DNA of 10,693 bases from Planctomycetaceae bacterium UBA2972 (lineage in GTDB: Bacteria > Planctomycetota > Planctomycetia > Pirellulales > Pirellulaceae): the NCBI GenBank assembly GCA_002348315.1, contig DEAW01000107.1, positions 1 through 10,693 of the forward strand. The letters are read 5' to 3'. Under the pieces are notes generated by a model, which was not told where the DNA came from, searched no databases, and saw nothing but the letters and a program-made list of their open reading frames with translations. Positions within the stretch are counted from its first letter, which is position 1, and every line of letters begins with the position of its first letter. The translations under genes and the position numbers were made by a program. Of this stretch, positions 1 through 7,194 are shown one piece after another.

Positions 1-42
1 TGTTTTTCGTTTGGCGTCGCGTAATACCTATTTTTATTACTT

Positions 43-57
43 ATGCCAGGATGGCAT
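43..57. repeat. Short perfect inverted repeat upstream of first gene
   Basis: ATGCCA and TGGCAT form a perfect 6-bp inverted repeat around the 3-base spacer GGA. A second small inverted repeat, GTAATA/TATTAC, lies just upstream at 21-40. Both fall in the non-coding stretch before the likely start at 112. Either could be an operator half-site pair, the end of an upstream transcript, or chance. There is no T-tract after the 43-57 arm, so it is not a standard terminator. I see nothing else that can be named in bases 1-111, and no convincing promoter. Confidence 0.2.
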
Positions 58-111
58 GAAAATCGCATCACATTCATAGTATCCAAGCCCCTCTGCAGCA
101 AAGCGAAAGCA

Positions 112-819
112 ATGACTATGAAAGCGATTATAAAGACCATATTCCTACTGACCCTTGCTTTAACTGGTACGGGTTTAGATGCGGACCAACCCAACGATCC
201 TCAGCTTGATCGGCTTATCAACAATGCCCAAATCACGGTGCAGCGAAAGGCCATTCAATTCGCTGGCAAACAGATGTTCAATAATGCGAATGACTGGCAG
301 CGATGGGCAAATCAGGTCAATTCAATGCAACCCCAGCAACTAAACGGGTTGCTTAACATACTCAATGCCCCTCAACGTCAAATGTTATTTCAGCAACAGC
401 AATGGGTGAGTCAGTGGGTCCGACAACAGTGGCTACAACAACATTTCTGGATGCAACAAAATGCATTTGCCAATCTCCCGTTTGGCATGATGCCCTGGGG
501 ATTCAATCAGCCTCGCGTCTATTACGCTCCTGTAGTCCAGTGGTTTCGACAGGGTGTGCAATTCAACGCCAATGCCGTTGTAAGTCCAGACAGGCGTCAT
601 GTTCGTATGAATTTGAATCCAATATTCTCTTCCATTGGCCCAATACACAACTACAACATGCGTAACGGCAACTACTATCGGCCCAATGCTTATCGGCAGC
701 CATATGGTTATAACAATACGCATCACAGCCGTGTCCAACGCGCGAACTACATGCCTGCACCACAACAAAACCCACGCAAATTGCCCGACTGGTATTTAAA
801 GAACCGCAACAACCCTTGA
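112..819 (+). CDS. Exported Gln/Asn/Trp-rich protein of unknown function
   Basis: This is a 235-residue protein that I do not recognise as a named family. The frame is open back to an ATG at 43, but that gives an un-signal-like 23-residue extension. Starting at 112 (or the ATG at 118) places KAIIK and a hydrophobic stretch (about residues 6-21) at the N-terminus, which is a normal Sec signal peptide with likely cleavage after GLDA. There is no lipobox, and the mature part contains no cysteine. Residues 60-130 are dense in Gln, Asn, Trp and Met (for example FQQQQWVSQWVRQQW at 93-107), with about nine tryptophans overall. Residues 152-176 contain NANAVVSPDRRHVRMNL. This resembles, from memory, the 'V-S-x-D-R-R-x-V-R' beta segment common in planctomycete secretin-like and envelope proteins. 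The tail is rich in Tyr, Asn and Arg. The composition suggests a periplasmic or surface structural or adhesive protein, which is inference. It lies 93 bases before the propeller gene, so co-transcription is possible but not shown. No good ribosome-binding site is visible. Confidence 0.6.
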   Translation: MTMKAIIKTIFLLTLALTGTGLDADQPNDPQLDRLINNAQITVQRKAIQFAGKQMFNNANDWQRWANQVNSMQPQQLNGLLNILNAPQRQMLFQQQQWVSQWVRQQWLQQHFWMQQNAFANLPFGMMPWGFNQPRVYYAPVVQWFRQGVQFNANAVVSPDRRHVRMNLNPIFSSIGPIHNYNMRNGNYYRPNAYRQPYGYNNTHHSRVQRANYMPAPQQNPRKLPDWYLKNRNNP

Positions 820-857
820 ATTGCTGCGATTTCGATGGCGCGTCCAGCATTCTGATT

Positions 858-900
858 AATAGGTTTGGTAAGATAGGAGAAGCCTTTACTATCACCTATT
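858..900 (+). other. Bulged hairpin in the leader of the propeller gene
   Basis: AATAGGT (858-864) pairs with ACCTATT (894-900), and GATAG (872-876) pairs with CTATC (889-893). The two 3' arms are contiguous, while a 7-base insert (865-871) bulges out on the 5' side. That gives 12 pairs in total around a 12-base loop. The element ends 12 bases before the ATG at 913, and an AGGAG lies in it at 875-879. It could be a leader structure, a protein-binding repeat, or a weak end-of-transcript hairpin for the preceding gene. No T-run follows it. Pairing was read by eye and no folding energy was calculated. Confidence 0.35.
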
Positions 901-912
901 CAACACGAAAGC

Positions 913-1800
913 ATGCTCACTAAGATGTCTCGTCTCTTTACCCTTTTACTCATCGTCTTTTTTAATATCAGCCTTGCCGCAGCAAACCATCCTGTACGAT
1001 GGCAAATCAGCGAAGGGCTCCAAAATCCCGAAAGCTCGTACTACGATGCCGAGTCCGGGTTTATTTTTCTATCGCACGTAAATGGTCCCGGTGCGGAAGA
1101 AGACGGCAATGGATTCATTTCTAAAATTACTCTCAAAGGCGAGGTTGTCTCGGAAAAATGGTTCGATGGCCTCAATGCTCCCAAGGGCCTTCGCAGCTAT
1201 CAGGACACACTATGGATCTCAGACATTAACACAGTCGTAGGCGTGAGTATCTCCTCGGGCAAGGAAGTAGCACGACATGTTATTGAAGACGCCGGCTTTC
1301 TGAATGACCTGGCAACAGGCCCCGATGGAACAGTCTACGTTTCAGACATGGTAAATAGCCGTGTTTACCAAATCGCCAATTCAAAAGTATCCATCTTCGC
1401 TGAGGGAGAGCATCTGGAACATCCAAACGGCCTCCTGGTAGTTGGAGATCGACTTTATTGCGGGGGTTGGGGAACGGGATTTGATCCATCCAACTTTACC
1501 ACCAAAGAACTGGGGCGATTCTTCTACGTCGACATCAAAACCAAGAGAAAACACCTGGTTACCGAAAAGCCTACAGGGCATCTTGATGGCATCGAAGTCG
1601 ACGGCAAGGGCGGTTTTTATCTAACCGATTGGATCGCCGGTACCGTCCTACATATCACAAAGGACGGGGCCGTAACTGAGATCATGAAATATGAGACCGG
1701 TTCCGCTGACCTGGCATACCTACCTCACAAAAGGCTGTTGATCCTACCACACATGAAAGACAATACACTTACAGCCTTTAAGGTCGTCCCTACGAAATAA
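913..1800 (+). CDS. Exported SMP-30/gluconolactonase-like six-bladed propeller protein
   Basis: This is a 295-residue protein of the SMP-30/gluconolactonase/LRE type. These are six-bladed beta-propellers with one central divalent metal; characterised members hydrolyse sugar lactones or related esters. The four expected metal and substrate positions are present: Glu40 (NPESS), Asn131 (FLNDLATGPDG), Asn172 (HPNGLL) and Asp225 (HLDGIEVDG). Blade repeats of the 'GPDGTVYVSD' and 'GGFYLTDW' kind recur. Residues 5-25 form a Sec signal peptide with cleavage near SLAAA, so the protein acts in the periplasm or outside. The start at 913 is the first ATG; the ATG at 925 (MSRLF) would give an equally good or better signal peptide. 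Neither has a strong ribosome-binding site, as the nearest AGGAG is over 30 bases away. It is convergent with the membrane-protein gene, with 39 bases between them and no clear terminator. A lactone-hydrolase role fits the downstream acid-sugar dehydratase, but some family members are non-enzymatic strictosidine-synthase-like propellers, and the substrate is unknown. Confidence 0.85.
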   Translation: MLTKMSRLFTLLLIVFFNISLAAANHPVRWQISEGLQNPESSYYDAESGFIFLSHVNGPGAEEDGNGFISKITLKGEVVSEKWFDGLNAPKGLRSYQDTLWISDINTVVGVSISSGKEVARHVIEDAGFLNDLATGPDGTVYVSDMVNSRVYQIANSKVSIFAEGEHLEHPNGLLVVGDRLYCGGWGTGFDPSNFTTKELGRFFYVDIKTKRKHLVTEKPTGHLDGIEVDGKGGFYLTDWIAGTVLHITKDGAVTEIMKYETGSADLAYLPHKRLLILPHMKDNTLTAFKVVPTK

Positions 1801-1839
1801 AAGCGACGTGATTACAACCAACAACACTTGGGGCGATGT

Positions 1840-2451
1840 TTACATATGCTTTATGAAACGTCGGCCCAGGTCTTTTTCTGCAAACAACAACGTGACAAAT
1901 AGCGTGGGCAACAAAACCCAAACACCCCACAACATCCCGCTATTAGCAAATACTTTCAACGACATCTCTGCCAACAATTCGCCGGTAGCGACTATCCGTA
2001 CCCCATCCTCATCGACCTTGTCGCCATTGTAAAGCGCGAGCGCGTTGGCAACCCAAATGACACAGGTACAGATTATTAAAATACCCTGACATCCCAATGC
2101 GGCCCCCATCCCAAAACGCACGACTTTAAACCCCTGTTCGGAATTGTAATTCGCCACCATCAGGATCGCTCCCACCAATCCACCTAACGTGCCAAGCACG
2201 ATTACTGCTAACAAGATGGTTAACACGTAGGCCAGGAAGTCCTGTGTGCCATTAAGAGCGCCATTGGTGCTTTCGCCTAAAAATTCGAGAAATTTGGATC
2301 TGTTTGATGCACGGTCTACAAAGTCTATCACGAAAAGCACGAACGGAATAAGTGTTACGCATGCCGCACCAACACTAATCCATGTGAAAGGCGATTTGGG
2401 ATAGTCGATTTGCGGTTTCTCATCATCCAGTAAGTGAGAGGGAATATTCAC
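1840..2451 (-). CDS. Four-helix integral membrane protein, family not recognised
   Basis: This 203-residue protein matches no family I can name. Four hydrophobic segments are clear: about residues 22-44, 72-100, 114-140 and 172-191. There is a charged cytoplasmic-type N-terminus (DDEKPQ) and a basic C-terminus (EKDLGRRFIKHM). TM2 carries a small-residue run (GTLGGLVG, 87-94) of the kind that packs helices. TM3 contains two cysteines (128 and 130), with another at 121. The loop between TM3 and TM4 is acidic (NGDKVDEDG). The start is GTG at 2451, supported by AAGGAA about 6 bases upstream on this strand. It reads divergently from the cytochrome/DUF1553 gene across a 105-base gap and convergently with the propeller gene. 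Nothing in the sequence indicates transport or catalytic activity. Confidence 0.75.
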   Translation of the reverse strand: MNIPSHLLDDEKPQIDYPKSPFTWISVGAACVTLIPFVLFVIDFVDRASNRSKFLEFLGESTNGALNGTQDFLAYVLTILLAVIVLGTLGGLVGAILMVANYNSEQGFKVVRFGMGAALGCQGILIICTCVIWVANALALYNGDKVDEDGVRIVATGELLAEMSLKVFANSGMLWGVWVLLPTLFVTLLFAEKDLGRRFIKHM

Positions 2452-2492
2452 GGCGGTTCCTTGATATCTGCTGTTCTTCTAGCCGAAGTCTG

Positions 2493-2523
2493 TTAACTGA
2501 TTTGTTGGGTTCTAGTATATAAT
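2493..2523 (+). promoter_or_regulatory. Candidate sigma70 promoter for the PSCyt1/DUF1553 gene
   Basis: A perfect -10 hexamer TATAAT lies at 2518-2523 in an AT-rich patch 34 bases before the ATG at 2557. The best -35 candidate is TTAACT at 2493-2498, with a long 19-base spacer, so the -35 side is weak. Transcription would begin near 2530. That argues against the in-frame TTG at 2530 as the start codon and for ATG 2557 or 2560. Planctomycete promoter rules are poorly known, so this rests on the -10 match only. Confidence 0.4.
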
Positions 2524-2541
2524 ATCAATTTGAATTCCCAA
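2514..2541 (-). promoter_or_regulatory. Candidate promoter for the membrane-protein gene, overlapping the forward one
   Basis: On the minus strand, TTGGGA (2541-2536) is followed after 16 bases by TATACT (2519-2514). This resembles a -35/-10 pair and would give a leader of roughly 55 bases before the GTG at 2451. Its -10 overlaps the forward TATAAT, so the two promoters would compete for polymerase. It is a weak match on both boxes and is listed only as a candidate. Confidence 0.25.
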
Positions 2542-2556
2542 CACCTTACTGAAGAG

Positions 2557-5500
2557 ATGATGGATAACACGTCACATCCGGCATCCGCCGTTAGATTCGC
2601 ACTCGGTCTTCTAATCACTAGTTTGTCGACAACACCCTTTGCTCACGCCGACGAACCTATCTCCTTCAATCGTGACATTCGGCCGATCCTTACCAATCAT
2701 TGCTATCAATGCCACGGACCTGATCAGGAACATCGGGAAGCTGACCTTCGTTTTGATGAGCCACTCAGTGCATTCGCCCAGCGCGACGGATCAGCCGCCA
2801 TTGTACCCATGGATCCCTCTAAAAGCGTTCTCATGCATCGCATCCTTGAAAAGGATGATAGCCTGAGGATGCCTCCTCCCGACCTCAAAAAGGACTTGAA
2901 TCAAACTCAAATCGACTTGCTGGAGCGTTGGATTTCTGAAGGTGCAAACTATGAAGACCACTGGGCTTTTATTACTCCAAATCGCCCAGCCATACCCAAC
3001 AATGATTCCACGTGGACACAAAACCCAATCGATGAGTTTGTTTTGTCAAAGATGAGGAAATTGGGATTGTCCCCCAATTCCGCAGCTGGAAAAGAAATAC
3101 TGCTCCGTCGTATAACTCTGGATCTTACCGGCGTGCCACCTACGATTGCCGAGATCGATAGCTTTTTGAGTGACCAGCGACCCGACGCCTATGAAGCGGT
3201 AGTACTACGTCTTCTCAATTCCCCTAGATTCGGAGAGCGGATGGCCGTCGACTGGATGGATGCAGCGCGATACGGGGATTCAAGTGTCTTTCACGCGGAT
3301 GGCCCACGCGATATGTGGGCCTGGCGAGACTGGGTCATCAGAGCCTTTAATTCAAATAAGTCCTACAAAGCCTTCACCATGGAGCAAATAGCCGGCGATC
3401 TGTTGCCAGAACCAACAGTCGATCAACTCGTCGCGTCAGGTTTTAACCGGAATCACGGTACTACCGATGAGGGTGGAGCAATCGCTGAAGAATACCGTGT
3501 CGAATATATCGTTGACCGAATAAAAACCACATCCACCGTCTGGCTTGGCCTGACGCTGGAATGTGCACAATGCCACGACCACAAATATGACCCGTTCAGC
3601 CAGGAAGAATACTATCAACTGTTTGCATACTTTAATCAGGCATCTGATCGTGGGATGCAAACCCGACGAGGTAACGAACCACCGGTTGTCCAGGTTCCCA
3701 ATCTCAAAAATCTGGCAAAACTACCTCAGGCTAACACGCAACTGGAGGGACACAAATCCGACGTAGAACAGTACCGTATTTCCGCCGAAGATGCATACAA
3801 CGACTGGCTAACCACGGTCGAGGAAGAAGCAAAACAGGGCCCCCAACTACCAGAAGGAAGGCAATTCTTCATTGATTTCACCGAACAGGAAGGAACGTCC
3901 GTTGCAGCGAACAACCAACCTGCATCAATTGGGAGTTTTAAAGGGACGCCTCAGTGGATTTCGGACGATTCAGGCACTGCGGTTCAATTGGACGGAAAAA
4001 GCTTCGTCGAATACGCAAAAGACTTAGCAAATTACGAAGGCACAGAGGCATTTTCCTTCGGAGCATTTATCAAGCCGACCAAGAATCTCTCGGGCGCGAT
4101 TCTAAGTCGCATGAAAGATAGTAACAACTTCAAAGGGTATGACTTCCTGCTTTCAGGTGGCAAAATTGAAGTCCACATCATCAGTCAATGGCCCGCGAAT
4201 GCGATCAAAGTAACCAGTAAAGACTCAGTGATCGCGGATAAACTCCAACACGTCATGCTGACCTACGACGGATCGCGGAAAGCTTCAGGAATAGCGCTTT
4301 ACATTGATGGCAAAGCACAGGAACTCACTATTCAACAGGACAGTTTGAAGGATACGATCAAGGCCGATACCCATTTTAAGGTCGGAAGTCGCGACAATTC
4401 ACTCTTCTTTCAAGGATTGATCTATTCAATTTCAGGATACGCCAGGCAACTCGGTCCCGAAGAAGTCAAGCTGGATGCTGGACAGGATGCGATTACACCG
4501 ATCCTTGTCAAAGCATCGGAAGACCGGACTGCCGAAGAAATTAAAGTCCTCAAGGAGCGATATTTTGCCCAGGATAAACAGTTCCAGGCTCTGACAAAAC
4601 GAGTTCAGGCAAAGCAACAGGAAATCGACGATCTAAACAAACCGCTAACGAGCGTAATGGTCATGGGCGATGTTCAGCAAATGAGAACAACGTATATTCT
4701 TGATCGTGGTAACTATGCTACTCCTCGCAAAGACAAAGAAATACTTCCTAGTATCCCGGCAACCTTAGACTTAGGCCAAACCGACCTACCACTCAACCGA
4801 CTTGGCCTTGCACAGTGGCTAACTGATTCTCAACATCCCTTAACGAGCCGCGTGACGGTAAATCGAATATGGCAAATGTTTTTCGGTCACGGCATCGTAA
4901 AAACCATAGGAGATTTTGGATCTCAGGGCGAAATGCCAACCCATCCGGATCTATTGGATTGGCTTGCCGTCGATTTTGTTGAATCCGACTGGAATGTTAA
5001 GCGTTTAATTTATCTCATCGCCACCTCCGCGACCTACCAACAATCGTCATATGCTTCTAACCATGCACTTTCTATTGATCCTGCAAACCGTTATTACTCA
5101 CGGGGACCACGATTTCGGCTACAGGCAGAATTCATAAGGGACACGGCGTTGGCTGCAGGAGGCCTGCTATTAAATGACATTGGTGGCCCCGGCGTCAAAC
5201 CCTATCAGCCTGCTGGATTATGGAATGAGGTTAGCCTGAGCGGTAACGTGAGATTCAAACAGGATGAAGGGGCTAATAATTATCGTCGTAGCATGTACAC
5301 CTATTGGAAACGGTCTGCACCAGCACCTGCCATGACCATCTTCGACGTTCCAACTCGAGAAAAATGTGTTGTCCAACGGCCCCGAACAAACACGCCACTT
5401 CAGGCACTAGTAACGCTTAACGATCCGCAATACCTCGAAGCGGCCCGAGGCCTGGGCAACCGAATGTTACAACACAGCGAAGATGTACCGCAGCAATTGG

Positions 5501-5736
5501 CGTATGGCTATCGGCTGGCTACGGGACGAACACCGACCCCACAGACATTGCAAATCCTCAATGACTATTTAGACTCAGAAATCACTCGTTTTAGAGATGA
5601 CCAGGAGGCTGCACGTAAATTTCTGTCACTCAAGGATGACACCCCCACGCTTACTACTGAACAAATCCAACAGGCGGCATACACCCTGTTATCGAATCTC
5701 TTGCTCAATCTCGATGCCACCATCACGCGGGGATAA
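2557..5736 (+). CDS. PSCyt1/DUF1549/LamG/DUF1553 (PSD1) exported cytochrome-type protein
   Basis: This is a 1059-residue planctomycete-type protein. From ATG 2557, residues 1-31 are a Sec signal peptide (RFALGLLITSLSTTPFAHA, cleaved before DEP). Residues about 45-108 are PSCyt1, with a c-type haem motif CYQCH (2701-2715). Residues about 155-361 are DUF1549 (LDLTGVPPT, MDAARYGDS, DEGGAIAEEYRVEYI), ending with a second CxxCH, CAQCH (3562-3576). Residues about 436-638 form a LamG/concanavalin-type beta sandwich (VQLDGKSFVEY, HVMLTYDG, ALYIDGK). A short charged helical stretch at about 651-698 is probably a coiled coil. Residues about 743-1048 are DUF1553 (NRIWQMFFGHGIVKTIGDFG, TPLQALVTLNDPQY, ending NLDATITRG). 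Length and order match the family. The TTG at 2530 is in frame but would spoil the signal peptide and lies at the expected transcription start. It forms an operon with the DUF1501 gene (9-base gap). Biochemical activity of this family is not established to my knowledge. Two haem sites suggest electron transfer or redox, and LamG suggests carbohydrate or surface binding; both are inference. Confidence 0.95.
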   Translation: MMDNTSHPASAVRFALGLLITSLSTTPFAHADEPISFNRDIRPILTNHCYQCHGPDQEHREADLRFDEPLSAFAQRDGSAAIVPMDPSKSVLMHRILEKDDSLRMPPPDLKKDLNQTQIDLLERWISEGANYEDHWAFITPNRPAIPNNDSTWTQNPIDEFVLSKMRKLGLSPNSAAGKEILLRRITLDLTGVPPTIAEIDSFLSDQRPDAYEAVVLRLLNSPRFGERMAVDWMDAARYGDSSVFHADGPRDMWAWRDWVIRAFNSNKSYKAFTMEQIAGDLLPEPTVDQLVASGFNRNHGTTDEGGAIAEEYRVEYIVDRIKTTSTVWLGLTLECAQCHDHKYDPFSQEEYYQLFAYFNQASDRGMQTRRGNEPPVVQVPNLKNLAKLPQANTQLEGHKSDVEQYRISAEDAYNDWLTTVEEEAKQGPQLPEGRQFFIDFTEQEGTSVAANNQPASIGSFKGTPQWISDDSGTAVQLDGKSFVEYAKDLANYEGTEAFSFGAFIKPTKNLSGAILSRMKDSNNFKGYDFLLSGGKIEVHIISQWPANAIKVTSKDSVIADKLQHVMLTYDGSRKASGIALYIDGKAQELTIQQDSLKDTIKADTHFKVGSRDNSLFFQGLIYSISGYARQLGPEEVKLDAGQDAITPILVKASEDRTAEEIKVLKERYFAQDKQFQALTKRVQAKQQEIDDLNKPLTSVMVMGDVQQMRTTYILDRGNYATPRKDKEILPSIPATLDLGQTDLPLNRLGLAQWLTDSQHPLTSRVTVNRIWQMFFGHGIVKTIGDFGSQGEMPTHPDLLDWLAVDFVESDWNVKRLIYLIATSATYQQSSYASNHALSIDPANRYYSRGPRFRLQAEFIRDTALAAGGLLLNDIGGPGVKPYQPAGLWNEVSLSGNVRFKQDEGANNYRRSMYTYWKRSAPAPAMTIFDVPTREKCVVQRPRTNTPLQALVTLNDPQYLEAARGLGNRMLQHSEDVPQQLAYGYRLATGRTPTPQTLQILNDYLDSEITRFRDDQEAARKFLSLKDDTPTLTTEQIQQAAYTLLSNLLLNLDATITRG

Positions 5737-5745
5737 TGAAACACT

Positions 5746-7191
5746 ATGAACAACATACAAGAATCATTGCAGCTCAATCTTACCCGTCGACACTTGCTAC
5801 AGAATGCCAGCAAAAGCATCGGTGCTGCGGCTCTGGCGACCTTAAGCGGAGCCGGCATCCAATCAGTGTCTGCTGCTGATCCCAAACTCAGGACTCATTA
5901 CGAACCCCGGGCCAAGCATGTAATATACCTCTTCTTTTCCGGCGGACCGTCACACATTGACATGTTTGACTACAAGCCTGAAATGCAGAAGTTCCACGGC
6001 GAAGAACTACCGGATTCAATACGTAATGGTCAACGCTTAACAGGCATGACTAGTGGCCAAAAGTCTTTCCCATGCGTAGCGCCTATGTTCAAATTCAAAC
6101 GACAAGGCGAACACGGCACGTACGTGAATGAAATCCTACCTCATATCGGCAGTATCGCCGATGAAATCACCATCGTTAAATCCATCCACACTGAAGCCAT
6201 CAACCACGATCCCGCCATCACTTATATTAATACTGGTGTGCAGCAACCAGGCAAACCAAGCCTCGGTGCCTGGCTAAGCTATGGACTGGGCAATCCCAAT
6301 GACAACTTACCAGCTTATGTGGTGATGATTTCAAAAGGACGCGGGCAAAGTCAGGCCCTATATTCCAGACTTTGGGGCGCCGGTTTTTTACCTTCCCGTC
6401 ACCAAGGAGTTAACTTCCGTTCCGGAAAGGACCCAGTTCTATTTCTCTCCAACCCGGACGGCGTCACAGGAAACTCACGCCGTAAGATGCTCGATGCCTT
6501 AAACCAAATTAATTCTCAGGAGTTTGATGAGTTTCAGGACCCCGAAACACAGGCTCGGATTGCTCAATATGAAATGGCATTCCGAATGCAAACCTCTGTA
6601 CCAGATTTAATGGATGTATCCGATGAAACTGAAGATACATTCGCGTTATATGGCAAGAGTGCGAAGACTCCCGGAACGTTCGCGGCCAATTGTCTACTTG
6701 CCCGTCGAATGGTCGAGCGTGGTGTACGTACTATCCAGCTATTTCATCGCGGATGGGATCAGCACGGCAGCCTGCCCCGACTCTTCAAACTACAATGTGA
6801 AGACATCGACCAACCCGCTGCCGCATTAGTCAGGGACCTAAAGCGACGAGGACTGCTTGACGAAACCCTGGTCGTCTGTGGCGGTGAGTTTGGAAGAACT
6901 ATCTATTCACAAGGAGCCTTATCCAAAGACAATCACGGACGCGATCACCATGGACGCTGCTTTACGACCTGGCTCGCCGGCGCCGGAATCCGTAAAGGAT
7001 TTGAATACGGTAAGACAGACGAATACAGCTATAACATCGTCGAAAACCCTGTCCATATTCGCGACTTAAATGCGACCATCCTCGACCAACTCGGCATCGA
7101 TCACAATCGTCTCACATTCCGTCACCAGGGATTGGACCAATCCTTGACAGGCGTTGAGCCGGCACGTGTTGTCAAAGAACTCCTCGGTTAA
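5746..7191 (+). CDS. DUF1501 protein, Tat-exported, alkaline-phosphatase-like fold
   Basis: This 481-residue DUF1501 protein is the standard partner of PSCyt1/DUF1553 proteins in Planctomycetota. The N-terminus carries a twin-arginine signal: LTRRHLLQ (12-19), then a moderately hydrophobic stretch GAAALATLSGAG and cleavage near VSA-AD (41-45). This implies export in folded form, possibly with a cofactor or metal bound. DUF1501 is related to the sulfatase/alkaline-phosphatase superfamily. The signature stretches are visible: FFSGGPSHIDMFD (63-75), GGEFGRT (379-385) and DNHGRDHHG (395-403), whose Asp, Glu and His residues are plausible metal ligands. The start at 5746 is the first ATG in frame after the upstream stop and gives the correct Tat peptide. 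GGGGA lies 12 bases upstream, which is a little far, so translational coupling to the preceding gene is likely. The gene ends 3 bases before the stop of the opposing dehydratase gene, leaving no room for a separate terminator. Enzymatic activity of the family is unproven as far as I know. Confidence 0.95.
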   Translation: MNNIQESLQLNLTRRHLLQNASKSIGAAALATLSGAGIQSVSAADPKLRTHYEPRAKHVIYLFFSGGPSHIDMFDYKPEMQKFHGEELPDSIRNGQRLTGMTSGQKSFPCVAPMFKFKRQGEHGTYVNEILPHIGSIADEITIVKSIHTEAINHDPAITYINTGVQQPGKPSLGAWLSYGLGNPNDNLPAYVVMISKGRGQSQALYSRLWGAGFLPSRHQGVNFRSGKDPVLFLSNPDGVTGNSRRKMLDALNQINSQEFDEFQDPETQARIAQYEMAFRMQTSVPDLMDVSDETEDTFALYGKSAKTPGTFAANCLLARRMVERGVRTIQLFHRGWDQHGSLPRLFKLQCEDIDQPAAALVRDLKRRGLLDETLVVCGGEFGRTIYSQGALSKDNHGRDHHGRCFTTWLAGAGIRKGFEYGKTDEYSYNIVENPVHIRDLNATILDQLGIDHNRLTFRHQGLDQSLTGVEPARVVKELLG

Positions 7192-7194
7192 CTA

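Noticed and set aside
43..111. In-frame upstream ATG at 43 as the start of the Q/N/W-rich protein
   Set aside because: It would put 23 polar residues in front of a clear signal peptide, and the ATG lies inside an inverted repeat with no ribosome-binding site. Starts at 112 or 118 fit export better.
433..895. Two minus-strand open frames of about 110 codons
   Set aside because: Both are antisense to the exported Q/N/W-rich protein, whose forward frame has a proper signal peptide. The minus frames have no recognisable features.
1801..1839. Terminator between the two convergent genes
   Set aside because: No stem of useful length or T-run was found in the 39-base gap.
2461..2528. TTGATAT/ATATCAA inverted repeat
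   Set aside because: The arms are only 7 bp and AT-rich, separated by 54 bases, and one overlaps the candidate -10. It is likely chance.
2530..2556. TTG at 2530 as the start of the PSCyt1/DUF1553 protein
   Set aside because: It sits at the expected transcription start of the TATAAT at 2518-2523, has no ribosome-binding site, and adds acidic residues before the signal peptide.
3865..4470. LamG segment as a recent insertion into the PSD1 gene
   Set aside because: This domain order is common in the family, the frame is uninterrupted, and codon use does not look different from the flanks.
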